A stretch of DNA of 15,478 nt from assembly GCA_017440425.1 (NCBI GenBank), contig JAFSHJ010000021.1, positions 1 to 15,478 on the forward strand. The letters are read 5' to 3'. The stretch comes from Oscillospiraceae bacterium. Its GTDB lineage: Bacteria; Bacillota; Clostridia; Oscillospirales; Ruminococcaceae. Made by a program: the position numbers and the translations under genes. Below, one piece after another: positions 1 to 6,854 of this stretch (positions are counted from its first letter, which is position 1; each line of letters opens with the position of its first letter). The notes below the pieces were generated by a model that was given only the letters and a program-made list of their open reading frames with translations, ran no database searches and was not told the origin of the DNA.

Positions 1-603
1 GAACTGTTTGTCGTTGTTGTTGATGTGGATGACATCTATGGCGATAGCGGTGCTACGGAAGAATCGGTTTCTTCCGATGCGGAAGACAACGACAGCTCCG
101 ATGAGCAGCAGGAGAGCGTAGACAATGCCACCGAGCCGCCCGCAGATGACAGCTCCGAAAGCGAAGCTGAATCCTCCGAAGAAAGCTCCGAAGCAGAATC
201 TTCTGCAGAATCTTCCGAAGAGTCGAGTGAAGAAGAGAGCGAAGCCGAGCCGCAGATAGACGAAGACGGCAGCTACACCACAAAAGAAGATGTGGCTCTT
301 TATATCTATACCTACGGCAAGCTGCCGAAGAATTTTATGACCAAGTCGGAAGCACGAGATCTTGGCTGGGAAGGCGGCTCGCTGGAGCGCTATGCCAAGG
401 GTTACTGCATTGGCGGAGATAAATTCGGCAACAGAGAGGGTCTGCTCCCCAAAGCCGGCGGCAGACAGTATTATGAGTGCGACATCGACACTTTAGGCGC
501 ATCCTCCCGCGGCGCAAAACGCATTGTTTTCTCCAACGACGGACTTATCTATTACACCGAAGACCACTATGAATCCTTTGAGCTTTTGTACGGCGAGGAG
601 TGA
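1..603 (+). CDS. Barnase-family secreted ribonuclease (5' partial)
   Basis: The frame is open from base 1 (ELFVVVVDVDDIYG...), so the start lies outside the window; the GTG at 25 is only an internal codon. Numbering from that GTG, residues 9-80 are a low-complexity Ser/Glu/Asp linker and 84-192 form a full-length barnase (guanyl-specific RNase) domain with IGGDKFGNREGLLP and DGLIYYTEDHYESF. Barnase catalytic residues all have counterparts: Lys27 (K107), Glu73 (E151), Arg83 (R162), Arg87 (R166) and His102 (H181). Family knowledge: these enzymes cleave RNA by transesterification and are exported. The only two cysteines, C128 and C152, sit at barnase positions 50 and 74 on adjacent strands, so a disulfide is plausible (inference). 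The inhibitor gene follows 9 bp downstream, which supports an active enzyme. The signal peptide or delivery domain cannot be seen. Confidence 0.93.
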   Translation, partial: ELFVVVVDVDDIYGDSGATEESVSSDAEDNDSSDEQQESVDNATEPPADDSSESEAESSEESSEAESSAESSEESSEEESEAEPQIDEDGSYTTKEDVALYIYTYGKLPKNFMTKSEARDLGWEGGSLERYAKGYCIGGDKFGNREGLLPKAGGRQYYECDIDTLGASSRGAKRIVFSNDGLIYYTEDHYESFELLYGEE

Positions 604-612
604 TAGACTGAT

Positions 613-885
613 ATGAAAACAGTAATTCTTGACGGAAAACAGATGAAAACGGTTGCCGATGCCCACCGATATATTGCGGAGAAGATGGATTTTCCCTCAT
701 ATTACGGCAAAAACCTGGATGCACTTGAGGATTGCCTGGGGGAATTCGGCGCAAGCTGCACCGTAATAATCATCAACGCAAGCGATATCTATCTCTCCCT
801 CGACGGATATGCTCACAGGCTGCTTGAGGTGTTCAGAGATGTATCTGCGCAGAACAATGCATTCAAACTGATAATTCAGCAGTAA
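613..885 (+). CDS. Barstar-family ribonuclease inhibitor
   Basis: This 90-residue protein has the length and pattern of barstar: an N-terminal MKTVILDG strand, then the inhibitory helix YYGKNLDALEDCL (residues 30-42), then LLEVFRDV. Barstar Asp35 and Asp39, which fill the barnase active site, correspond to D36 and D40; barstar Glu76 is replaced by Asp (D76). Its role is to bind the barnase-like product of the preceding gene inside the cell and block its active site. The ATG is preceded by GAGGAG at 595-600, inside the last codons of the RNase gene, so translation of the two is probably coupled and the antidote is made whenever the toxin is. A terminator follows directly. Confidence 0.95.
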   Translation: MKTVILDGKQMKTVADAHRYIAEKMDFPSYYGKNLDALEDCLGEFGASCTVIIINASDIYLSLDGYAHRLLEVFRDVSAQNNAFKLIIQQ

Positions 886-921
886 AAAAACGACCTGCGG
901 TTTTAACGCAGGTCGTTTTTT
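885..921. terminator. Bidirectional terminator between barstar and the convergent membrane protein gene
   Basis: Perfect 9-bp stem CGACCTGCG (891-899) / CGCAGGTCG (907-915), flanked by an A-run on the left (884-890) and a T-run on the right (916-921), so it can terminate transcription in both directions. It lies between the stop codons of two converging genes. Confidence 0.9.
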
Positions 922-950
922 ATAATCGTTAAAAATGCATCGGGGAATTA

Positions 951-1295
951 TCAATCCAAAACAACGGATTTTTTCTTGCCCTTTTTGTTTATGGGGTATT
1001 CTCTGATCCTGATGACAAAGTCAAGGTTGATAGCCTCCAGCTTGCCGTCTTTTTCAAGCAGGATCGCATTGTTGCTGACTTCTTTAATTGTGCCCTCAAA
1101 CTGGTGGTTGCTGTCAAAAGCAGAGATGAGACATTCTTTGTCGATAAATCTTTTTGCAAGTTCGATCATTTCGGTTTTGTCCTCCAATTTCCTCTTTTTA
1201 ATGTTTCTTTTCAGTATTGCTGCTTTTTGGTTTCGCCGCAGAACATATAAAATAACAAGCACGGCGATTATGAGTATGTAATATGATGGATGCAA
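951..1295 (-). CDS. Small membrane-anchored protein with Sm-like domain (DUF6897-like)
   Basis: A 114-residue protein. Residues 5-19 (YYILIIAVLVILYVL) are a single membrane segment, followed by a very basic stretch (20-36) expected on the cytoplasmic side. Residues 43-114 (IELAKRFIDKECLISAF ... GTIKEVSNNAILLE ... EAINLDFVIRIREYP) have the strand-rich look of an Sm-like small barrel and end in a Lys-rich tail. I recall this C-terminal type as DUF6897 from Clostridia, but this is recognition by eye. The start is TTG: no ATG lies near, and the reading is preceded by TAAGGAGGAG five bases upstream, where TAA is also the stop of the upstream deformylase gene. The two genes are therefore one operon with tight coupling. 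Function unknown. Confidence 0.8.
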   Translation of the reverse strand: MHPSYYILIIAVLVILYVLRRNQKAAILKRNIKKRKLEDKTEMIELAKRFIDKECLISAFDSNHQFEGTIKEVSNNAILLEKDGKLEAINLDFVIRIREYPINKKGKKKSVVLD

Positions 1296-1307
1296 GCTGT
1301 CTCCTCC

Positions 1308-1718
1308 TTATATGATAATTCCATTGCAGTGGTCAATTTCGTGCTGGATTATCTGCGCCGTCCAGCCGGTGAAGGTTTTGATGCGGGTCTGGAAGTTTTC
1401 GTTCTGCCATTCCACCTTAATGGAGCGGTAGCGCTTGGTTTTGCGGGTGCCCTCCAGCGAGAGACAGCCCTCCTCCGCCTCAAAGGGGTCGGAGCATTTG
1501 ATGATTCGCGGGTTAAACATTGCCATATATTCGCCGTCGTTGTCAAAAGCAATGACACGCTTGTCCACACCGATCATATTTGCAGCCAAACCGACACAGG
1601 ATTGGGAGTTGGCTTTCAGGGTGTCAAGGAGGTCTTCTGCAACGGAGAGATCCTCCAAAGTAGCAGGCTTGCAGCTTCTGCCAAGAAAAATTATGTCGTG
1701 AATGATGGGTTTTATCAT
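1308..1718 (-). CDS. Peptide deformylase-like protein, divergent class
   Basis: The 136-residue product carries the three peptide deformylase motifs. Motif 1 is CVGLAANMIG (41-50), motif 2 EEGCLSLEG (82-90) with the metal-binding Cys (C85), and motif 3 QHEIDH (125-130) with two metal His and the catalytic Glu (E127). Family role: removal of the N-formyl group from nascent proteins using a bound metal ion. In motif 1 the usual Gln of GxGLAAxQ is Met (M48). I recall this GLAANMIG variant in short Firmicutes homologues that accompany a canonical enzyme, so a specialised or weaker activity is possible. The protein is also shorter than classical enzymes (about 150-190 aa). The start ATG has AGAGGA upstream and its own SigA promoter; the stop is fused to the next gene's ribosome site. 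Confidence 0.88.
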   Translation of the reverse strand: MIKPIIHDIIFLGRSCKPATLEDLSVAEDLLDTLKANSQSCVGLAANMIGVDKRVIAFDNDGEYMAMFNPRIIKCSDPFEAEEGCLSLEGTRKTKRYRSIKVEWQNENFQTRIKTFTGWTAQIIQHEIDHCNGIII

Positions 1719-1750
1719 AAAAAGTCCTCTTTTGTGTTATATTAAAAATA

Positions 1751-1779
1751 ATTATACCACTCTTTTTGCGGAATATCAA
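1751..1779 (-). promoter_or_regulatory. SigA promoter of the deformylase operon
   Basis: On the minus strand, -35 TTGATA (1774-1779) and -10 TATAAT (1751-1756) are separated by 17 bp. The leader of about 25 nt ends at the AGAGGA ribosome site. It lies back to back with the promoter of the phosphatase gene. Confidence 0.85.
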
Positions 1780-1792
1780 TTACAGTATTTGA

Positions 1793-1821
1793 TTGACAGC
1801 AAAGATGTTTTCTTTTATAAT
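1793..1821 (+). promoter_or_regulatory. SigA promoter of the histidine phosphatase gene
   Basis: Full consensus TTGACA (1793-1798), 17-bp spacer, TATAAT (1816-1821). Transcription would start near 1828, which rules out any start codon upstream and places the GGAG ribosome site (1845-1848) in a short leader. The -35 boxes of the two divergent promoters are only 13 bp apart, so the two polymerases may interfere with each other. Confidence 0.9.
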
Positions 1822-1857
1822 ATATGCAAACGAAATTTTGAAGCGGAGATGACAACT

Positions 1858-2568
1858 GTGATTTTATATATTATCCGCCACGGAGACCCTATTTACGATC
1901 CCGACAGCCTTACCCCCAAGGGACACCGTCAGGCTGAAGCGGTGGGAAGAAGACTTTCCAACGTGGGCATAAGCAAGATATATTCTTCCCCCATGATTCG
2001 TGCGCAGCAGACAGCCAAACCCCTTGCAGAGATGATGCACCTGGACATCAACATTGAGGAGTGGGCAAGCGAGGATACCGCATACAGAGAGATGAGCATG
2101 GATTACCACGGTCAGATTTGTTGGTATTGGCGCTTGCCGGTGGAGGAATACGTCAATGACAGCACCGTGAAAGATCACGACAACTGGTACGATATGCCGT
2201 CGCTGGAGGGTCACGGAGAGAGCATCAAAAAGGGAATGGAGCGCATTTTGGCCTGCTCCGATGAGTTTATTGCCCGACACGGTTACAGACGTGAGGGTAC
2301 ACTCTACCGCATCGAAAACCCCAACGATGACAGGATCGCCATGTTCTGTCACGAGGGTTTCAGCAAAGCTTGGGTGGCACAGCTGCTGGGAATTGCTCCC
2401 CACGTTTTTGCGGCCTCATTTGATGTGACCCACTCCGGCATAATCATTATCGAGTTCCCAAACAATGAAAACGGTATCACCCGCCCGAGATGTCTTGCCT
2501 GGTCGGATACTTCTCACATCTATGAGGAAAGGCTCCCCATGACATTTATGAACGGATTTTATATCTGA
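1858..2568 (+). CDS. Histidine phosphatase family protein (phosphoglycerate mutase-like)
   Basis: The product (236 aa from the chosen start) begins MILYIIRHGDP, with the RHG signature in which H8 is the residue phosphorylated in this superfamily. SKIYSSPMIRAQQTAKPL follows, and the second conserved His is in FCHEGF (H165). The superfamily includes phosphoglycerate mutases, cobalamin and sugar phosphatases and protein phosphatases; the substrate here cannot be told. The start is GTG 1858, nine bases after GGAG (1845-1848); the ATG at 1849 is in frame but touches the ribosome site, and the open frame further upstream contains the promoter. It is monocistronic: own promoter, terminator just after the stop. 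A 70-residue insert between the two motif blocks is typical of larger members. Confidence 0.88.
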   Translation: MILYIIRHGDPIYDPDSLTPKGHRQAEAVGRRLSNVGISKIYSSPMIRAQQTAKPLAEMMHLDINIEEWASEDTAYREMSMDYHGQICWYWRLPVEEYVNDSTVKDHDNWYDMPSLEGHGESIKKGMERILACSDEFIARHGYRREGTLYRIENPNDDRIAMFCHEGFSKAWVAQLLGIAPHVFAASFDVTHSGIIIIEFPNNENGITRPRCLAWSDTSHIYEERLPMTFMNGFYI

Positions 2569-2574
2569 CACTCA

Positions 2575-2614
2575 AAAAAGATCCGCTGCGAAACCAACTG
2601 CGCAGCGGATCTTT
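2575..2614 (+). terminator. Terminator after the phosphatase gene
   Basis: Stem AAAGATCCGCTGCG (2577-2590) / CGCAGCGGATCTTT (2601-2614) with a 10-base loop, six bases after the stop. The trailing T-tract is broken (CTTTGCGTTTTAT), but the A-run before the stem would serve the opposite strand too. Confidence 0.8.
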
Positions 2615-2645
2615 GCGTTTTATATTGCACCTGCAGGAGCTTCGG

Positions 2646-2768
2646 TCTGCGCCGCACCATCAGATACGGGTCGGGAGCCGTCACGGTAAAACCGTGACGG
2701 AGGGGTATACACCACTCAAGTCAGCGCAGCTGACTGCTCCCGACCCGTATCTGATGGTGCGGCGCAGA
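2646..2768. repeat. 123-bp nested palindromic element with perfect 32-bp arms
   Basis: The arm at 2646-2677 is an exact reverse complement of 2737-2768 (32 of 32 bases). Enclosed are two further perfect hairpins: CCGTCACGGT/ACCGTGACGG (2678-2700, loop AAA) and AGTCAGC/GCTGACT (2719-2735, loop GCA). They are joined by an unpaired stretch, AGGGGTATACACCACTCA (2701-2718). The whole folds as a three-way junction on either strand. It fills the gap between converging genes and ends seven bases before the spoIIE stop codon. No T-run follows, so it is not an ordinary terminator. The sharp edges and GC content above the surroundings suggest a dispersed palindromic repeat or miniature mobile element; no clear target duplication is visible at its edges. 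Confidence 0.85.
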
Positions 2769-2775
2769 GATGAGT

Positions 2776-5187
2776 TTATTTTGAAATTTGAGCAAGCAGC
2801 ACGGAAATATCGTCCTCATGACCGGGCATTGTCCGCATTTTAGCTACAGAGAGAATGCGGTTTGCGGCATCGTCAAGGGTCTCGCCGTCACGGATCTCCA
2901 GTTCGGAGGCGATCCAGTCGGTGTTGCCGTCGGGGAGAGCACCGTCGGAAACCATCAGGATGAGATCGCCGCCTTTTAATGCAAAGGTGCTTTGGTCAAA
3001 AGAAATGCCGCCGAGGATCCCCGCAGGCATAGATGCACCGTCTATACGCATAACTTTGTTTCCGCGCCGGATGTAGCTGGGAGCAGAACCTGCCTTGAAG
3101 AATGTCACGGAACCACGGAAGAGATCGATGCAGGCAAGGTCCACCGTAGCAAGAGATTCGTCGCCGTATTTCACAAGCATGGCGGAATTCAGCATGTCGA
3201 GGGCAGAATTTGTGTCGAACCCTGCGGTTATCATTCGCTTGAGCAGTCCAACAGCCATAGAAGAGTCCAGAGAGGCGTTTTTACCGCTTCCCATGCCATC
3301 ACTGATGATCAGATATGTGCGGGCGGAAGCATCGTTAAAGGAGCTCACAGCGTCCCCACAAAAGAGCTTTCCCGAAACACTGTATTGGCTGTGTGAAAAG
3401 GTGAGAGAGTAGTTTTCTCTTTCACGGAAGGTGAGGTGGGCAGAGCCGTCAAGAGTTTTGAGAGAGGGAAGAGCAAGATCATAGCCGAGGATATCGCACA
3501 AAGTGGCGGTGAACTCTGCAATATCAATACGCGGCAGCTTGTATTCGGGAATTTCCAACTCGGCGGTAAAACGGCCGCAACTGTCCTTGAAGCAGGAGCA
3601 TGCCAATGGCGAGAGAAGCAGCTTGTCGGCAGCCTCACGGAGCAGCTGTTCGGAATCGGGTTCGGCCTCACGGATAAGCGAGAGCTCCTTGGCAAGAGAT
3701 GAGAGCAATGCGGCAATGGCATCAAACTGCTCCGTGACAATGCTGCGCACCTGTGCAATGCGTCCGTCGGCATGCTTTTTTGCGGTGAATTCGCCGTATT
3801 CAAGGTTTATCTCATTTATCAGCCTGTCGGGCGCAATGCAGCTTCTGGCAAAATGCTCGGGCAGGCATTTTTCAGGCAGCCGACCGTCCTCCTTCAGCTT
3901 TGTTGACAAATTGTTGAACACATCCATGGTAGAGTTGTAATCTGCCTGCCAACAGCGTACATTTTTGTAGCAGCCGCGGCAAAAACGGTCCGCAACGTTG
4001 GAGAAAACGGTGGAGATATCGTCCTTTGCAAAGAGCTTTTTCATCTGCTCGGTAACGTCACGGGTGGTTGCGGCAACGTCTTTGAGTGAGGCTGCGGCAA
4101 GCTCAAGGCGGGAGACGGAGAGTTCCTTCACTGCGCGTGAGTGCCTGATAAGGGTGTCGGCAGGAGATACCGTTAGACGTTTGGCAACGGTGGGAGGTAT
4201 CATCAAAAAAATCACCGCCGCAATGCATACCTCAATAAGCGGTGAGAGGGTCTCGGGTGCGAACAAAGCCGTGCTCACGGCGGTGACGCAGACAAAGGAG
4301 ATGGCAACCCCCAGCTTCCCGAAAGTGAAAAAGACACCGCTGATCAACCCGCCTAGAGAAAATCCCACGCAGATGAGGGCAAACTCTGCGGCACGGTCGG
4401 CGGTTTCGGCAACCGTGCCGGCAGCGCAGGCAAGTCCGGCAGCAATGCCTGCAATTGCACCGCCGCTTTCACGGTTGGCAAAGGCGCAAAGCATAATTAT
4501 AACAGCGCCGAGCACCCTGCCAAGAGAAAGAGTGGCAATGTTGAGCGAAGTGAGACCGATGAGCAGCACCGCGCAGGAGATGATAAGGCAGGACCTGCTT
4601 TGAGAATCGGTTATGGCCGTAATGTGCGAGGCGGTGCGGTGCTCTGCAAGCTTGTGGGCAGGCAGAGCTATGGCACGGATGAAGAAAAAGGTGATGCCGC
4701 CGGCGAGAAAAGCTTCGCATAGCACCATAAGAATATCGTAAACATTGAAGCCGAACATGGAGGTGAAGAGGGCTCCGGTGAGAAAAATGGATGCCCCCGA
4801 TACGGCGCAGGGCATAACAAGGCTGTTTTTCAGGGCCGGAGAGATGGAGAAAAACGCCCTGATGGAGAGCATCAGCACAAGTGCGGCAATATATTTCATG
4901 TTGCTGAGAGTTCCTGCGGTAAGTACATATCCGATGGCGGCACCTGCAGCAGGAGCATAGCCGTGGCTGCGTGTGACGGTTACATTGGACATTGCAGCGG
5001 CGGCAAAGGCAATGCCGAATGGGGCAAATATGCTGCCGCCGATATCCAGCTTGGCTGCGGCAGAGAGAAATCCGACTAATACAGAAAGTGCTATCCCTGC
5101 ACCTTTGATGAACGTCTCTTGCTTTAAAAGTTGGTTGAATTGTTGGATCAGCCTGCCGCATGCAGATGCTGTGACCCGTTGTTTCAT
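2776..5187 (-). CDS. spoIIE: Stage II sporulation protein E (SpoIIE), PP2C-type phosphatase
   Basis: The product has 803 residues (B. subtilis SpoIIE about 827). SpoIIE sits at the polar septum and dephosphorylates the anti-anti-sigma factor SpoIIAA, which releases SigF in the forespore. The layout fits. Residues 28-345 hold about ten membrane segments; a cytoplasmic middle region includes the conserved FCRGCYKNVRCW; the C-terminal PP2C/SpoIIE phosphatase domain follows. Metal-binding acidic residues are visible in ISDGMGSG (D630), VSDGALPDG (D748) and GHEDDIS (D792, D793). The start is the ATG of MKQRVTAS: GGGAGG lies nine bases upstream. The ATG three codons earlier touches that site, and the frame extension to 5358 runs through the promoter and the preceding terminator. 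It is a single-gene unit. Confidence 0.97.
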   Translation of the reverse strand: MKQRVTASACGRLIQQFNQLLKQETFIKGAGIALSVLVGFLSAAAKLDIGGSIFAPFGIAFAAAAMSNVTVTRSHGYAPAAGAAIGYVLTAGTLSNMKYIAALVLMLSIRAFFSISPALKNSLVMPCAVSGASIFLTGALFTSMFGFNVYDILMVLCEAFLAGGITFFFIRAIALPAHKLAEHRTASHITAITDSQSRSCLIISCAVLLIGLTSLNIATLSLGRVLGAVIIMLCAFANRESGGAIAGIAAGLACAAGTVAETADRAAEFALICVGFSLGGLISGVFFTFGKLGVAISFVCVTAVSTALFAPETLSPLIEVCIAAVIFLMIPPTVAKRLTVSPADTLIRHSRAVKELSVSRLELAAASLKDVAATTRDVTEQMKKLFAKDDISTVFSNVADRFCRGCYKNVRCWQADYNSTMDVFNNLSTKLKEDGRLPEKCLPEHFARSCIAPDRLINEINLEYGEFTAKKHADGRIAQVRSIVTEQFDAIAALLSSLAKELSLIREAEPDSEQLLREAADKLLLSPLACSCFKDSCGRFTAELEIPEYKLPRIDIAEFTATLCDILGYDLALPSLKTLDGSAHLTFRERENYSLTFSHSQYSVSGKLFCGDAVSSFNDASARTYLIISDGMGSGKNASLDSSMAVGLLKRMITAGFDTNSALDMLNSAMLVKYGDESLATVDLACIDLFRGSVTFFKAGSAPSYIRRGNKVMRIDGASMPAGILGGISFDQSTFALKGGDLILMVSDGALPDGNTDWIASELEIRDGETLDDAANRILSVAKMRTMPGHEDDISVLLAQISK

Positions 5188-5224
5188 TTTTAACATCCTC
5201 CCTACAAACGGAATAATTATCTCT

Positions 5225-5258
5225 ATTATAGGACAAGCTGTTTGAAAAACAGGACGAA
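5225..5258 (-). promoter_or_regulatory. Probable spoIIE promoter with candidate Spo0A box
   Basis: A perfect -10 TATAAT (5225-5230) lies 38 bp before the start codon. There is no good -35 at 17 bp, as expected for an activator-dependent promoter. At 5252-5258 the plus strand reads GGACGAA, six of seven matches to the Spo0A box TGNCGAA, placed about -35. A second six-of-seven match (GGGCGAA) is at 5286-5292. In B. subtilis spoIIE is switched on by Spo0A with SigA. The -10 is well supported; the Spo0A boxes are tentative. Confidence 0.5.
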
Positions 5259-5317
5259 ACCGGGAGAGGAGAAAAAGCTGATAACGGGCGAAAAGAGAGA
5301 AAAACATAAAAAAGGAT

Positions 5318-5348
5318 AAAAAAACCGCCATCGGAGAACCGATGGCGG
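5318..5348 (-). terminator. Terminator of the NCS2 permease gene
   Basis: On the minus strand: stem CCGCCATCGG, loop TTCT, stem CCGATGGCGG, then seven T. It starts 18 bp after the permease stop codon and separates that gene from spoIIE. Confidence 0.93.
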
Positions 5349-5366
5349 AGCAAAACAAAATTAAAA

Positions 5367-6707
5367 TCAGATGTTTTTAAGAATATATGTTGCAATGAAG
5401 AGTGCGGAAACAATGTACATAAGGATGGGAACTTCCTTAGCCTTGCCGCGAACCAGCTTAATTACAACATAGGAGATGAAGCCGAAAGCGATACCGTCGG
5501 AGATGCTGTAGCCGAAAGGCATAACGGAGATGGTGAGGAATGCGGGGATAGCATCTTCCACATTGTCCCATGCAACCTTGACAGCACCCTTCATCATCAG
5601 CATACCAACAATGATGAGAGCGGGAGCGGTGGCGGCACCGGGGATAAGACCTGCAAGGGGAGCAAGAACGAGGGAGAGAACAAAGAGAATACCAACGGTA
5701 ACAGAGGTGAGACCGGTGCGTCCTCCCTCGGAGATGCCGGCGGAGGATTCAACGTAGGTGGTAACGGTGGAAGTACCGAGGCAGGCACCTGCGCAGGTTG
5801 CAACAGCGTCAGCTACAAGAGCCTTGGAACCGTTGGGCAGGTTGCCGTCCTTATCGAGCATGCCTGCGCTGCCTGCTGTGCCGATGAGAGTGCCAACTGT
5901 GTCGAAGCAGTCAACAATGGCAAAGCTGATAACAGCGGTGATGAGGGGAAGAACACCCTTGCTGAAAATACCGGCAAAATCAAATGCGAAGAAGGTGCCT
6001 TCAAGGGTGATGTTGCTGAAGTTGAAAACAACCTCGGGAGTTTCAACAAATCCGGTGGGGATGCCTACAGCATAGTAGAGAACGGTCGTTACAATGATGC
6101 CTACAAAGATAGCACCTTTAACCTTCCATGCCATAAGGCAGGCAATGATGAGAACACCAACGATAATGGTGATACCGTTAAAGTTGAGTGTACCGTTAAG
6201 GGTGAACTGAAGTCCGGTGATATTGTTGGCCTGGTCCAGCATCATAATGCCTGTGCCGCTGTTGAGGAAGCCGATGATCGCAATAAAGAGACCGATGCCG
6301 GCGCTGATAGCAGCCTTGAGGGATGCAGGAATGGAGGCGATGATCTTATCACGCAGCGGGGAAACAGCGATGATGAGGAAGAGAAGACCGGAGATGAGAA
6401 CGATGGTGAGTGCCTGCTGATATGTATAACCCATGCCGAAGCAGACAGTAAAGGTGAAGAATGCGTTGAGTCCCATGCCGGGAGCCTGAGCAAAGGGAAC
6501 ATTTGCAAGGAAAGCTGTGAGGATACAACCTACTGCGGCAGAGATGCAGGTGGCGGTGAATACAGAACCCCAGTTCATGCCTGCCTGAGAGAGATACATA
6601 GGGTTAACGAAGAGGATGTAGGCCATTGCAAAGAAGGTGGTGAGACCTGCGATGATCTCGGTTTTTACAGTGGTGTTGTTTTGCTTGAGCTTGAATAACT
6701 TTTCCAT
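5367..6707 (-). CDS. NCS2-family (AzgA-like) purine permease
   Basis: A 446-residue, strongly hydrophobic protein of the normal length for AzgA/PbuG/AdeP purine:proton symporters. These import adenine, guanine or hypoxanthine across the cell membrane for salvage. Recognisable blocks are TEIIAGLTTFFAMAYILFVNP near the N-terminus, APGMGLNAFFTFTVCFGMG (from about residue 74) and GTSTVTTYVESSAGISEGG (from about 310). The last is a signature of this subfamily. The exact base transported cannot be read from the sequence. The start is the ATG of MEKLFKLK with GAAAGGA 11 bases upstream; the frame extends further upstream but through the leader hairpin. The gene has its own SigA promoter, a hairpin leader and a terminator, so it is expressed apart from its spore-gene neighbours. 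Confidence 0.93.
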   Translation of the reverse strand: MEKLFKLKQNNTTVKTEIIAGLTTFFAMAYILFVNPMYLSQAGMNWGSVFTATCISAAVGCILTAFLANVPFAQAPGMGLNAFFTFTVCFGMGYTYQQALTIVLISGLLFLIIAVSPLRDKIIASIPASLKAAISAGIGLFIAIIGFLNSGTGIMMLDQANNITGLQFTLNGTLNFNGITIIVGVLIIACLMAWKVKGAIFVGIIVTTVLYYAVGIPTGFVETPEVVFNFSNITLEGTFFAFDFAGIFSKGVLPLITAVISFAIVDCFDTVGTLIGTAGSAGMLDKDGNLPNGSKALVADAVATCAGACLGTSTVTTYVESSAGISEGGRTGLTSVTVGILFVLSLVLAPLAGLIPGAATAPALIIVGMLMMKGAVKVAWDNVEDAIPAFLTISVMPFGYSISDGIAFGFISYVVIKLVRGKAKEVPILMYIVSALFIATYILKNI

Positions 6708-6725
6708 ACTGTGAAACATCCTTTC

Positions 6726-6773
6726 AAAAAATTGTATGGATATCGAAATTTGCCAATTATACGATATCCATAC
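6726..6773 (-). promoter_or_regulatory. Leader hairpin with T-tract upstream of the permease gene
   Basis: A perfect 12-bp inverted repeat, GTATGGATATCG (6734-6745) with CGATATCCATAC (6762-6773), has a 16-base loop. On the minus strand it is followed by AATTTTTT and then the GAAAGGA ribosome site. It begins within a few bases of the predicted transcription start. It could act as an operator at DNA level, or as an attenuator or stability hairpin in the RNA. It does not match the purine riboswitch consensus. Confidence 0.7.
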
Positions 6774-6782
6774 GATGTTTTT

Positions 6783-6811
6783 ATTATAGCATCCTTTGTT
6801 TTTGGGGTCAA
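6783..6811 (-). promoter_or_regulatory. SigA promoter of the NCS2 permease gene
   Basis: Minus strand: -35 TTGACC (6806-6811), 17-bp spacer, -10 TATAAT (6783-6788). The predicted start is near 6776, giving a leader of about 69 nt that contains the inverted repeat described separately. Confidence 0.85.
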
Positions 6812-6854
6812 TGAGCAGCAAAAAAGATTGTATATTCCTACGAATTTTAGGGGA

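Noticed and set aside
1702..1848. Upstream extension of the histidine phosphatase frame to 1702
   Set aside because: It contains the full-consensus promoter for the gene and overlaps the divergent deformylase start; the ribosome site points to GTG 1858.
2613..2843. Plus-strand 76-aa open frame across the palindromic element
   Set aside because: It consists of the inverted repeat and the antisense of the spoIIE end, with no ribosome site or family resemblance.
4469..5413. 314-aa minus-strand frame overlapping the spoIIE N-terminus
   Set aside because: Frame-shifted shadow of the spoIIE membrane region; composition rich in His, Cys and Arg.
6708..6776. Purine riboswitch or PurR box in the permease leader
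   Set aside because: The leader is too short and lacks the conserved loop bases of the aptamer; no CCGAAC-type PurR box is present.
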